A stretch of DNA of 64,000 bases, taken from Sphingomonadales bacterium. GTDB lineage: Bacteria; Pseudomonadota; Alphaproteobacteria; Sphingomonadales; Sphingomonadaceae. Both the position numbers and the translations under genes were made by a program. The stretch's first letter is position 1, and every line of letters starts with the position of its first letter. The notes under the pieces were generated by a model. That model saw only the letters and a list, made by a program, of their open reading frames with translations, was not told the DNA's origin and did no database searches. Shown here one piece after another: positions 23,095-31,340 of this stretch. The stretch is taken from contig JADKCA010000002.1 of the NCBI GenBank assembly GCA_016714795.1, positions 248,001 through 312,000 on the forward strand, given 5' to 3'.

Positions 23095-25220
23095 ACGCAC
23101 CGGCACCCGCTACTGCGCTTGCCGCACTGCCGGAAACCCTGTTTTCCGTGCCGGGAATGCGCTGTGCCGGATGCATTTCAAAGCTGGAGAACGGGCTGGC
23201 GCACGCGCCGGGCATCGCTGCTGCCCGCGTCAATTTTACGGCCAAGCGGGTGACGATCAGCCATTTGCCGGAAACGACATTGCCCGAACTGGTTTCAGCC
23301 ATCGCGCAGCTGGGCTTTGATGCCCAACCGCTGCTTGATCCGCTGACGGCGACGGGTGATCAGGAAAGCCGCGAACTGCTGAAGGCCCTCGCGGTTGCGG
23401 GATTCGCCGCGATGAACATCATGCTGCTCTCCGTCTCGGTCTGGTCCGGAGCGGCAGGCGGCACGCGCGACCTGTTCCACTGGCTGTCGGGTGCGATTGC
23501 CGTTCCCACCGTAATCTATGCGGGCAGGCCCTTCTTCAAGTCCGCATGGGGTGCGTTGAAACACGGCCACACCAATATGGATGTGCCGATTTCAATCGGC
23601 GTCACGCTGGCCACTGCGCTCAGCCTGTTTGAAACATTGATGCACGGCGCCCATGCCTATTTTGACGGCGCGGTGATGCTGCTGTTCTTCCTGCTGTGCG
23701 GGCGCTGGCTGGACAGCGTGATGCGGGATCGTGCGCGCGACGGCGTGTCGGCGCTGCTCAAGAACACCGCCCCGGGCGCGCTGGTGCTGGAAAATGGCGG
23801 CCAGTCCCGATGGATTGCGGCAGGCGAATTGCGGCAGGGCATGACCATGCTGGTGGCCGCCGGTGAGCGGCTGGCGGCAGATGGTGTTGTGGCGAAGGGG
23901 CAATCCCGGCTGGACGCATCGCTGCTGACCGGTGAATCGGCGCCTGTGCCGCTGGGACCGGGAGACCGCATTCACGCCGGCACGCTCAATCTGGATGGGC
24001 CGCTGGAGGTGGAGATTACGGCCGCTGGCGCCGAAACCGCCGTGGCAGACATTGCCCGCCTGATGGAAGAGGCCGGACAATCCAAGAGCCGCTACGTCCG
24101 CATCGCGGATCGGGCGGCACGCTGGTATGCGCCCGCCGTTCACACGCTGGCGCTGACCAGCTTTATCGGCTGGATGATCGCAGGTGCCGGGTGGCATCAT
24201 GCGCTTTTGATTGCGGTGGCGGTGCTGATCATCACCTGCCCATGCGCATTGGGGCTGGCGGTTCCGGCCGCGCAGATTGTGGCGGCAGGAGCCCTGATGA
24301 AGCGCGGCGTGCTGGTGAAAGACGGGTCCGCGCTGGAGCGTCTCGCCGAAGTGGATCGCGCGCTGTTCGACAAGACGGGGACGCTGACGCTGGGTCGTCC
24401 CGATCCCGTCAACCTCGACATGCTGGATGCGTCCGGAAAGTCCATCGCGCTCGCGCTGGCGCGCGTCAGCCGCCATCCGCTCAGCCAGGCGCTGCGGCGG
24501 GCACTGGAATCGGAAGCTATCAAGGCCGCTGCCGTGGACGGCGCTGCGGAAACGCCGGGCGCAGGCGTGGAGGCCATGATGAATGGCCAGCGCATCCGGC
24601 TGGGTCGGCCCGAAGCGCAAGTGGAGGATGGTCGGCTGGCTTGTGCGCTGTCCGTGGGCGACGCGGAGCCGGTGACGATCCTGTTCGAAGATGCGCTGCG
24701 CCCCGATGTGCGCGAATCGCTGTCAGGCCTTGCGGCCATGGGTATCGAAAGCGCGATCGTTTCGGGAGATCGCGAGTCCGCCGTACGGCCCGTAGCGGCC
24801 CAACTTGGTCTTTCGGCGCAAACCGGCATGTTGCCCGAAGACAAGCTGGCAGCCATCGCTGCGCTGGATGCCGCCGGGCACAAGGTGCTGATGGTGGGTG
24901 ACGGGCTGAACGATGGTCCGGCGCTTGCGGCAGGTCATGCCTCGCTCGCCCCGGCTTCGGCCAGCGATGCCGGGCAGAATGCTGCAGATGCCATCTTCCT
25001 CGGCGACAGTCTCGATCCGGTGCCGACCGCCGTGCGCGTGGCGCGTGCGACGCAGCGGATCGTCCGCCAGAATTTCATCATGGCCATCGGCTACAATGTG
25101 ATTGCCGTGCCGCTGGCCATTCTCGGTCTGGTCACGCCGCTGATTGCGGCTTTGGCCATGTCCGGCTCTTCTCTGATTGTCGTGGCCAACGCGCTGCGGC
25201 TGAAAGGATCCGCACAATGA
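23091..25220 (+). CDS. ccoI: Copper-transporting P-type ATPase CcoI/FixI
   Basis: Copper exporter of the CopA2/FixI type that supplies the CuB site of the oxidase. 709 residues. Heavy-metal domain with C25-x2-C28 (MRCAGC), membrane copper motif CPC at 383-385, phosphorylated Asp427 in DKTGT, and GDGLNDGPAL. ATG overlaps the ccoH stop, and ccoS overlaps its own. Confidence 0.96.
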   Translation: MNAPAPATALAALPETLFSVPGMRCAGCISKLENGLAHAPGIAAARVNFTAKRVTISHLPETTLPELVSAIAQLGFDAQPLLDPLTATGDQESRELLKALAVAGFAAMNIMLLSVSVWSGAAGGTRDLFHWLSGAIAVPTVIYAGRPFFKSAWGALKHGHTNMDVPISIGVTLATALSLFETLMHGAHAYFDGAVMLLFFLLCGRWLDSVMRDRARDGVSALLKNTAPGALVLENGGQSRWIAAGELRQGMTMLVAAGERLAADGVVAKGQSRLDASLLTGESAPVPLGPGDRIHAGTLNLDGPLEVEITAAGAETAVADIARLMEEAGQSKSRYVRIADRAARWYAPAVHTLALTSFIGWMIAGAGWHHALLIAVAVLIITCPCALGLAVPAAQIVAAGALMKRGVLVKDGSALERLAEVDRALFDKTGTLTLGRPDPVNLDMLDASGKSIALALARVSRHPLSQALRRALESEAIKAAAVDGAAETPGAGVEAMMNGQRIRLGRPEAQVEDGRLACALSVGDAEPVTILFEDALRPDVRESLSGLAAMGIESAIVSGDRESAVRPVAAQLGLSAQTGMLPEDKLAAIAALDAAGHKVLMVGDGLNDGPALAAGHASLAPASASDAGQNAADAIFLGDSLDPVPTAVRVARATQRIVRQNFIMAIGYNVIAVPLAILGLVTPLIAALAMSGSSLIVVANALRLKGSAQ

Positions 25221-25375
25221 CGGGCATCGCGCTCCTCATCCCCATTGCGCTTGGCCTTGGCCTGCTTGGACTGGCGGCCTTTTTCTGGTCGCTGGGTAAC
25301 GGTCAGTTCGATGATCTGGATGGCGCATCGCTGCGCATCCTGCTCGACGATGACGAAGCGGGGCCGATATCATGA
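25217..25375 (+). CDS. ccoS: cbb3 oxidase assembly protein CcoS
   Basis: 52 residues with an N-terminal helix (GIALLIPIALGLGLLGLAAFFWSL) and then GQFDDLDGASLRILLDDD, the CcoS/FixS hallmark. Required for cofactor insertion in CcoN. Overlaps ccoI by four bases, and its stop overlaps the start of the next small gene (ATGA at 25372-25375). Confidence 0.95.
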   Translation: MTGIALLIPIALGLGLLGLAAFFWSLGNGQFDDLDGASLRILLDDDEAGPIS

Positions 25376-25620
25376 ACGCGTGGCGCAACCCATTGATCGG
25401 TGTGATCGCGGGGCTGGTGATCAGTGTGCCGCTGCCCGCAGCACAAGTCAGCACCAGCCTGGAAGTGGCCACCTGCGCGGGTGGCACGGTGCGGATCGAT
25501 CTTCCCTCTGGCGGCGCGCCCGTGCCGGGTGGAGAGGACCATGATTGCTGCCGCAAAGGCTGCCATGCCGGGTCTGACCGGCGCAAGAAGAATGGCACGC
25601 TGAGCGACAGCTGCTGTTAG
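25372..25620 (+). CDS. Small exported cysteine-rich protein at the end of the cco operon
   Basis: 82 residues, function unknown. Residues 1-24 resemble a signal peptide (GVIAGLVISVPLPAAQ). The mature part carries TCAGGTVRIDLP, then DHDCCRKGCHAG and a final SCC: six cysteines and two histidines in under 60 residues. Translationally coupled to ccoS (ATGA). The Cys/His content and the position after a copper ATPase suggest a metal or redox role, but this is inference. I recall similar CCxKGCHA-type proteins in sphingomonads without an assigned function. Confidence 0.7.
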   Translation: MNAWRNPLIGVIAGLVISVPLPAAQVSTSLEVATCAGGTVRIDLPSGGAPVPGGEDHDCCRKGCHAGSDRRKKNGTLSDSCC

Positions 25621-25751
25621 TCACCCGGAACTGAAGTTCGCATCATATTTTCGCTCCTCGTCGCCCCGCGTCAAGTGCGGGCCGACGGCGCCTTTGGGGG
25701 ACATGAAACGGACTTTGATGCCACGATATTGGAGGCTGATGGTTTTGCAAT

Positions 25752-25833
25752 CGTCATTGCGAGGAACGCAGTGACGCGGCAATCCAGCTTCATCCGGAAA
25801 CGGCCGGATTGCCGCGCTTCGCTCGCAATGACG
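25752..25833. repeat. CGTCATTGCGAG-type inverted repeat
   Basis: 12-base ends CGTCATTGCGAG (25752-25763) and CTCGCAATGACG (25822-25833) plus inner arms GCGGCAATCC (25776-25785) and GGATTGCCGC (25806-25815). The unit is a well-known dispersed intergenic repeat in alphaproteobacteria. Confidence 0.85.
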
Positions 25834-25910
25834 GTCCTGCATCGATTTGAAAAGCCACACAAAAAGCGGGTTCCGGCATCTCTGCCCCCGCGCGTGCGCT
25901 TCGCCTTCAA

Positions 25911-25933
25911 TAAATAGGGACAGTCCCTATTTA
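25911..25933. repeat. AAATAGGGAC palindrome, fourth copy
   Basis: 11-base arms TAAATAGGGAC and GTCCCTATTTA around a single A. The centre base is A rather than T, that is, the opposite orientation to the other three copies. Not close to an annotated stop codon. Confidence 0.8.
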
Positions 25934-26300
25934 ATTTGTTCGGACGGGCCGTCTGGCTCAAATCCTTCGGGCTCCCCGATGATCTTCCCTGCCCATTGGG
26001 AGCGCGGCCCCGTCATCAGGTGCCTTTGAACCACGCTCGCCCCGGTTGAAGTCTTGCGGGCCTCGCTCTGCACCCCTGCCGCCGGGGCTGGCGGCCCGGC
26101 AGGGGCTGTGTGCAGATCAAGGTCCGGTTCTGTGACGGCGATGGCCTGTGCCCCATGAGCAAGATTGGTTCATGAACCCAACCCGTCAGGACGCCGCCAG
26201 AACGGCCCGCCCGGCACAAGTTCACGCAAAGCCGGACATGGGGCAGGCGGCTAGCGAAACAAACAGAACATGTCAAGAACAAAATGCAAAAACATGGGCT

Positions 26301-26336
26301 CCAAATGAAACGGGGCAGCCCTTCCGGACTGCCCCG
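26301..26336 (-). terminator. Terminator of ompW
   Basis: Arms CGGGGCAG (26311-26318) and CTGCCCCG (26329-26336). Read on the minus strand the hairpin is followed by TTTCATTTGG. It lies 29 bases past the ompW stop. Confidence 0.7.
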
Positions 26337-26364
26337 CTCACCTGGATCAAGGAATCAGGTTCGG

Positions 26365-27030
26365 TTAGAAACGGAACCCGACACCAACGCCCACCACGAT
26401 CGGATCCAGGCTGATCTTGACATTCTGCACGCCAGCAGCGGTCGTGCTGAGCTTGGCCCTCGTGTCGATGTCGATATATTTGACGTCGATGTTGAGGAAC
26501 ATCTTCTCGTTCAGGTCGATGTCGAGACCGGCCTGAGCGGCCCAGCCCGCGCTGGTCTTCATCTGCACCTTGGTCTTGCCGACCGCAGCTTCAAGACCCT
26601 TGGAGGCATTTTCCGAATAGAAGAGCGTCAGGTTGGCACCAACGCCAACATAGGGGCGGATCTTCGCGGTCGGGGCCAGGTGATACTGGACGGTCAGGGT
26701 CGGCGGCAGCACCCAGGTGCTGGCCAGCTTGCCAATCGTACCCGGAACGCCGGAGTTGCCCGACGCGCTGTGCTTGGTCGTGGCCGCGATCAGTTCAACA
26801 CCGATATTGTCGGTGATCATCTTGGTGATGTCGACTTCCGGCGTGAAGGCGTCGTTCACCTTGACACCATTGGCCGGGAAGGCGGGCAGGATCGGGCCGG
26901 ACTTTTCAGTCGGCGAAACCATGATGGCGCGGACGCGAATCAGCGTGTCACCTGCGGCGGCATTGGCCGTGCCTGTCAAAGTGGCCATGGCGAGTGCCGC
27001 GGCGGATGCGAAATACAGTGTCTTGCTCAT
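26365..27030 (-). CDS. ompW: OmpW family outer-membrane porin
   Basis: Eight-stranded outer-membrane barrel for small hydrophobic compounds; OmpW proteins often respond to oxygen and stress. 221 residues from ATG 27030 with GGGAG upstream. Signal peptide 1-24 ending ANAAA, then OmpW-type stretches TIRVRAIMVSP-like near the mature start, LTVQYHL, IRPYVGVGANLTLFY, and a C-terminal VGVGVGFRF ending in Phe. Located between the cco operon and the stress protein. No full FNR box was found in its 110-base upstream region, only a TTGAT half-site. Confidence 0.93.
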   Translation of the reverse strand: MSKTLYFASAAALAMATLTGTANAAAGDTLIRVRAIMVSPTEKSGPILPAFPANGVKVNDAFTPEVDITKMITDNIGVELIAATTKHSASGNSGVPGTIGKLASTWVLPPTLTVQYHLAPTAKIRPYVGVGANLTLFYSENASKGLEAAVGKTKVQMKTSAGWAAQAGLDIDLNEKMFLNIDVKYIDIDTRAKLSTTAAGVQNVKISLDPIVVGVGVGFRF

Positions 27031-27143
27031 GTTAGTCTCCCTGTGAGCTTGGTGGGTTGAGGTCCGGCCAGCTATTTGATCCGTCCTCTGGTGGGTGGGA
27101 TGCGTTCTCCATTTTCGCGAACCCGAGGCGCATCCCGTAAACG

Positions 27144-27953
27144 TCAATGGGCCATCAGCAGCGCCACATCCGAATGGCCAAGCAGTGCCTTGGTAACACC
27201 GCCCAAAAGGGTTTCGCGCAGGCGGGAGCGGCCAAAGGCCCCCATCACCACCATGCGGGCACCCACTTCATGTGCAAATTTCAGCAAAACCTCCTGAGGC
27301 TTTCCGTTGCCTGCCGGAACGGTGTGCAGATCGGACGACACACCATGGCGCGACAAATATGTGCTGGCGGCCATTTGCGGCATGTCTGCGTCATCTTCTC
27401 CAATGGTGACGATATGCACGGCAGACGCATCCTTGAGCAGCGGAATGGAGAGCCGGATTGCGCGCGCAGCTTCCGGCGAGGCGTTCCAGCCCACGACAAC
27501 TGGCCCTTTGAGGTTGAGCGCTTCCATGCTGTCCGGCACCACAAGAACCGGGCATTGCGATTCAAACACCAGATCGCTGGCAACGGCCTGCGGGCGCATC
27601 AAATCCTTGCTGGGCTTCGCCTGGCTGACCACAACCACGTCTGACACGGCAGACCAAGCTGCAAGCAGGCGAACCACATCACCATCGGCGGCGGCCCAAT
27701 CCCAGCGCACATCTTCCTGGCCGAGCCGGGCTTCGATTTTTTCGCGCAGCGCCAGTTCACGGGCGCGCACATCTGCAACCAAGCCCTGCTGCGTGAACGC
27801 AGCGCCAAGCGGATCAAATGCGACATAGGCAGAGTAGGGAGTCGCTTGCAGACATGTCAGATGCGCATCCTGATTACGACACAGGTCCAGAGCGACCTGA
27901 AGCCGGGATTCAAGCGCGGAATCTTCGTCAATATGCAGCAGTACCGATTTCAA
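27144..27953 (-). CDS. Tandem-domain universal stress protein
   Basis: Cytoplasmic UspA-family protein. About 269 residues from a TTG at 27953 (TTG 27983 is an alternative). Two Usp-like halves: the first from VLLHIDED, the second from VVVGWNASPEA with the ATP-binding type motif VMGAFGRSRLRETLLGG near the C-terminus. It is divergent from hemN, with an FNR box in between placed about right for a start near 28001. Usp genes next to microaerobic genes are commonly induced by FNR-type regulators. Confidence 0.9.
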   Translation of the reverse strand: MKSVLLHIDEDSALESRLQVALDLCRNQDAHLTCLQATPYSAYVAFDPLGAAFTQQGLVADVRARELALREKIEARLGQEDVRWDWAAADGDVVRLLAAWSAVSDVVVVSQAKPSKDLMRPQAVASDLVFESQCPVLVVPDSMEALNLKGPVVVGWNASPEAARAIRLSIPLLKDASAVHIVTIGEDDADMPQMAASTYLSRHGVSSDLHTVPAGNGKPQEVLLKFAHEVGARMVVMGAFGRSRLRETLLGGVTKALLGHSDVALLMAH

Positions 27954-28035
27954 AGGACTCGCCTTCCGTGGTGGTTTCGGCAAGCCTGATCGACCCTTCT
28001 CGCAGGTGCATCATTGACCCGACGCAAGAAATGGC

Positions 28036-28049
28036 TTGATCCTGATCAA
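28036..28049. promoter_or_regulatory. FNR box between the stress protein and hemN
   Basis: TTGATCCTGATCAA, a perfect consensus FNR site. Its centre (28042.5) is 41.5 bases from the hemN ATG and from about 28001 on the other side, so it could serve both divergent genes. For hemN a GATATTGA stretch (28070-28077) could be the -10 element, leaving almost no leader. Confidence 0.85.
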
Positions 28050-28083
28050 CAAAGTTTGCGTGGCGGCGCGATATTGAGGGCGG

Positions 28084-29388
28084 ATGTGGCCATACCTCCC
28101 AGAACTCATGTCTCGCCCGGTGCCGCGCTATACCAGCTATCCGCCGGCCACGGCCTTTTCGGATTCAGTCGGGGAACGCGATCAGCTGGAGGCCCTGAAT
28201 GCCGTGCGTTCCGGTGATCATGTCTCGCTTTACGCGCATATCCCTTATTGCCGGTCGATCTGCTGGTATTGCGGATGCAATACGGGTGCGGCGAGCAAGG
28301 CGCACCGGCTGACCAGCTATCTGGAAGCGCTGGAGCACGAAATTACGCTAGTCGCCAAAATTCTGGGCGGGCGCGCCAAGATTTCGCGCATCGCCTTTGG
28401 CGGCGGCAGCCCCAACGCCATTGATCCGCTCGCCTTTGTCCGGCTGGTAGACCGGATGACCACAATGTTTTCGGCGGGTGCGCCTGAAATCTCTGTCGAG
28501 ATTGATCCGCGTGCCTTCACCCTCGAATGGGCGATGACGCTCGCGGTCGCGCAAGTGTCTCGCGTGTCTTTCGGTGTGCAGAGCTTCGATCCGGGCATTC
28601 AGGCCGCCATCGGGCGCATCCAGCCGGTGGACATGATCGAAACCTGCATGAATGCGCTGCGCGCACGCGGCGTTCGCGGGATCAATTTCGACCTGATGTA
28701 CGGCCTGCCGACCCAGACCATTGCCAGCCTCGATTCGACGCTGGACGATGTGGTGCGGTTGCGGCCGAATCGTATTGCGCTGTTCGGCTATGCACATCTG
28801 CCCTCCATGTTCCCGCGTCAGCGCCGGATTGATACGGCGGCCCTGCCGGACAACAGGGCGCGGTTTGAACAAGCCGCGCACGGCTATGAGCGGCTGGTGG
28901 CCGAAGGCTATCGCCCCATCGGCTTTGATCATTTCGCCTTGCCCGATGATCCCATGGCGATTGCGGCAGACAAGGGATTGGTCCGGCGGAATTTCCAGGG
29001 CTTTACCGATGATCCGGCAGAAACTGTGATCGGCATGGGCGCAAGCGCCATCAGCATGTTCCCGCATCTCATCATCCAGAATGAGAAGAATGCAGGGGTC
29101 TATCGCGATCAGTGCAGCCAGTCCCGCTTGTCCGGAAATCGCGGCATCCATCGCTGCAAGGGCGATCAGCAGCGCGCCAAGATCATCGAGAATCTGCTGT
29201 GCAGCGGGCGCGCGAGCATTGGGCAGGGCTGGCCCAAACAGGTTCAGCAGGCGCTGTCAGACTATCAGCAAATGGGTCTGGTCAATATGGCGGAAGGCGA
29301 AATCGCCATTTCAGACGATGCACTGCCCTATGCCCGTCATGTGGCGGCAGTGTTTGACGAAAAGCTGGCGCTCGCCAAATCCTATTGA
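28084..29388 (+). CDS. hemN: Oxygen-independent coproporphyrinogen III dehydrogenase
   Basis: Radical-SAM enzyme making protoporphyrinogen IX without oxygen, needed for haem when oxygen is low. 434 residues. MWPYLPELMSRPVPRYTSYP is the usual HemN N-terminus; the cluster motif is C56-x3-C60-x2-C63 (CRSICWYC), followed by Cys65. Later motifs FGGGSPNAI and FDLMYGLPTQT. Neighbour of the cbb3 genes and preceded by a perfect FNR box. Confidence 0.96.
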   Translation: MWPYLPELMSRPVPRYTSYPPATAFSDSVGERDQLEALNAVRSGDHVSLYAHIPYCRSICWYCGCNTGAASKAHRLTSYLEALEHEITLVAKILGGRAKISRIAFGGGSPNAIDPLAFVRLVDRMTTMFSAGAPEISVEIDPRAFTLEWAMTLAVAQVSRVSFGVQSFDPGIQAAIGRIQPVDMIETCMNALRARGVRGINFDLMYGLPTQTIASLDSTLDDVVRLRPNRIALFGYAHLPSMFPRQRRIDTAALPDNRARFEQAAHGYERLVAEGYRPIGFDHFALPDDPMAIAADKGLVRRNFQGFTDDPAETVIGMGASAISMFPHLIIQNEKNAGVYRDQCSQSRLSGNRGIHRCKGDQQRAKIIENLLCSGRASIGQGWPKQVQQALSDYQQMGLVNMAEGEIAISDDALPYARHVAAVFDEKLALAKSY

Positions 29389-29400
29389 GCAGAAAGAAAG

Positions 29401-29432
29401 AAGGGCGGCGCGTGAAGGGCCGCCCTTTTTCG
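29401..29432. terminator. Shared terminator between hemN and pal
   Basis: AAGGGCGGC (29401-29409) and GCCGCCCTT (29419-29427) with a following T run on the plus strand and A-rich sequence before it (T-rich on the minus strand). It can end both convergent transcripts. Confidence 0.85.
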
Positions 29433-29434
29433 TG

Positions 29435-29941
29435 TCAGCGGATGGTGACCGTCACCGCACGGCGGTTGCGCGCCCAGCTTTCCTGATCGCTGCCCAGCGC
29501 GTCGGGACGTTCCTTGCCATAGCTGACGGTGCTGACCCGGGAGGGATGCACGCCCATGCTGACCAGCGCATTCTTGGCTGCGTTGGCGCGGCGCTCGCCA
29601 AGCGCAAGGTTATAGTCCCGCGTCCCGCGCTCGTCGCAATGGCCTTCGATTGTGGCACGCACATTGGGGTAGCGCGCCAGCCATTGTGCCTGGCTTTGCA
29701 GCGCTGCCATGTCGTCTGAATCGATATTGTAGCGATCAGTGTCGAAGAACACCCGATCAGACATGACCGAGCGGATAAAATCCTGCTGGCTGCCGGGCAC
29801 GATGCCGCCATTGGGGTCTGTCCCGTTGCCATAGCCGCCGGGCGTGCCATCCGCCACCGGGGGCAGGCGCTTGGGCTTGCTGGCGCAGCCGGTCAGCGCA
29901 AGCGCGGCCACCGTGACTGCGATCATCATTGTTCTGGCCAT
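29435..29941 (-). CDS. pal: Peptidoglycan-associated lipoprotein Pal
   Basis: Outer-membrane lipoprotein that binds peptidoglycan and TolB, keeping the envelope together during division. 168 residues from ATG 29941 (AAGGAG upstream). Lipobox LTGC at about 20-23, a short Pro/Gly-rich linker, and an OmpA-like domain with TIEGHCDERGTRDYNLALG. Last gene of ybgC-tolQRAB-pal. Confidence 0.96.
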   Translation of the reverse strand: MARTMMIAVTVAALALTGCASKPKRLPPVADGTPGGYGNGTDPNGGIVPGSQQDFIRSVMSDRVFFDTDRYNIDSDDMAALQSQAQWLARYPNVRATIEGHCDERGTRDYNLALGERRANAAKNALVSMGVHPSRVSTVSYGKERPDALGSDQESWARNRRAVTVTIR

Positions 29942-29963
29942 CAAACGCTCCTTCAATCACATC

Positions 29964-31340
29964 TCAGGGAAGAATCGGACCCCAAGCCGGGTCTGATCCA
30001 TTCGCGGGCGTAGGAATGCGCCTTTCGTTAACGCCCGTCAAATCCACTTGCCAGACTGTCGCATTTCCGGACACTTGTTGCGTGCGGAAAAACTGGATGA
30101 CGCGGCCATTTGGAGACCATGTTGGCGCCTCATCCTGCCAGCTGTCGGTCAAAAGCCGTTCAGACCCGCCCGAGGGTGTCATGACGCCAATGCGGAAATT
30201 TCCGGCAATCTTGGTAAACGCAATCAGGTCTCCGCGCGGGCTCCATTCGGGTGTGGCGTGGCGGCCATTGCCGAAGCTGATGCGCTGCTGGTCGCTGCCG
30301 TCCGCATTCATCACATAAATCTGCTGCCCGCCGGAGCGATCGCTTTCGAACACGATCTTCTTGCCATCAGGTGAAAAGCTTCCGCCGATATTGATCCCGG
30401 GTGTGTTGGTCAGTCGCTTGGGCGTGCCGCCGGTCGCAGGCACTGCATAAATGTCAGTATTGCCTGCCATCGCCATGGAAAACAGCACGGTCTTCCCATC
30501 AGGAGACCAGCGCGGGCTGAACGTGGGGTTGCTGTTCTCGATGACGAGAGTTGCCCGCTTTGTCAGGACATCCATCACATAGATGCGCGGGCGCTTCGCA
30601 TCGTAAGACAGGTAGAGAATTTTCGAATAATCGGGCGAAAAGCGCGGCGTGAGCGCCATAGCCTGCCCGTTGGTCAGGAAAATGTGGTTTCCGCCGTCCG
30701 AATCCATCATCGCCAGCCGCTTGACGCGCCGTTCCTTGGGGCCGGTTTCTGCGATATAGGCGATGCGGCTGTCAAAGAAGGGGCTCTCGCCAGACAGTTT
30801 GGAGTAGATCGAGTCCGCGCATTTGTGCGCTGCCCGCCGCCAGTCGCGCGGGGCGACCGCAATGCCGCGCCGGAAGGTTTCGGTCTTCAGGTCGACATCG
30901 AACAGGTAACAGCCCACGGTAATTTCTTCAGGATTGTTGAGTTCGACAAAACCCTGCACCAGCGCTTCTGCGCCGCCCGATGACCAATGCGCAAAATCAG
31001 GCGCGGTCACTTCGGCGCGGCTGATGGATTTCACGCCTGCAGGTCCCTTGGGCTTGAAGATGCCGGAGCGTTCGAGATCGTCTGCCACCACTTGCGCAAT
31101 GGCGCGGCCCAGTGTGGCAGTGCTGCCCGCAGGGGTCGCCACATCGGCATTGGTGGGCATCGGCGGCACGGCGATGATCTTGTCCTTCTCCACTTCGACT
31201 TCCACCAGTTCGCCGTCCGGATTGGGCGGAGCGACAACCGTCGGGGCCGGTTTTGGCGCAGCGGGTGGCGTCTGCGCCAAGGCGCATGGCCCAGAGAAGA
31301 GGAGCGAAAGGGCCAGCAGGCCGTGGCGCAAATTCGTCAT
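29964..31340 (-). CDS. tolB: Tol-Pal system protein TolB
   Basis: Periplasmic beta-propeller linking TolA and Pal. 458 residues from ATG 31340. Signal peptide to about residue 22 (CALAQ), an extended Pro-rich stretch, an N-terminal domain with VADDLERSGIF, then propeller repeats with RFSPDYSKILY, PRWSPDGKTVLF, SFSPDGKKIVFESDRSG and PEWSPRGDLIAF. Overlaps the tolA stop by four bases. Confidence 0.96.
   Translation of the reverse strand: MTNLRHGLLALSLLFSGPCALAQTPPAAPKPAPTVVAPPNPDGELVEVEVEKDKIIAVPPMPTNADVATPAGSTATLGRAIAQVVADDLERSGIFKPKGPAGVKSISRAEVTAPDFAHWSSGGAEALVQGFVELNNPEEITVGCYLFDVDLKTETFRRGIAVAPRDWRRAAHKCADSIYSKLSGESPFFDSRIAYIAETGPKERRVKRLAMMDSDGGNHIFLTNGQAMALTPRFSPDYSKILYLSYDAKRPRIYVMDVLTKRATLVIENSNPTFSPRWSPDGKTVLFSMAMAGNTDIYAVPATGGTPKRLTNTPGINIGGSFSPDGKKIVFESDRSGGQQIYVMNADGSDQQRISFGNGRHATPEWSPRGDLIAFTKIAGNFRIGVMTPSGGSERLLTDSWQDEAPTWSPNGRVIQFFRTQQVSGNATVWQVDLTGVNERRIPTPANGSDPAWGPILP

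Larger units (their letters stand above)
25621..26300. other. Gene-poor interval with repeats
   Basis: About 680 bases between the cco operon and ompW without a convincing gene. It holds a CGTCATTGCGAG-type inverted repeat (25752-25833) and the fourth AAATAGGGAC palindrome (25911-25933). Short ORFs here lack ribosome sites and recognisable sequence. The remainder (about 25940-26300) shows nothing I can name. Confidence 0.6.

Noticed and set aside
26148..26414. Short ORFs in the 25.6-26.4 kb interval
   Set aside because: They overlap repeats and the ompW terminator and lack start signals.
27031..27143. FNR box for ompW
   Set aside because: Only a TTGAT half-site is present; the second half is missing.
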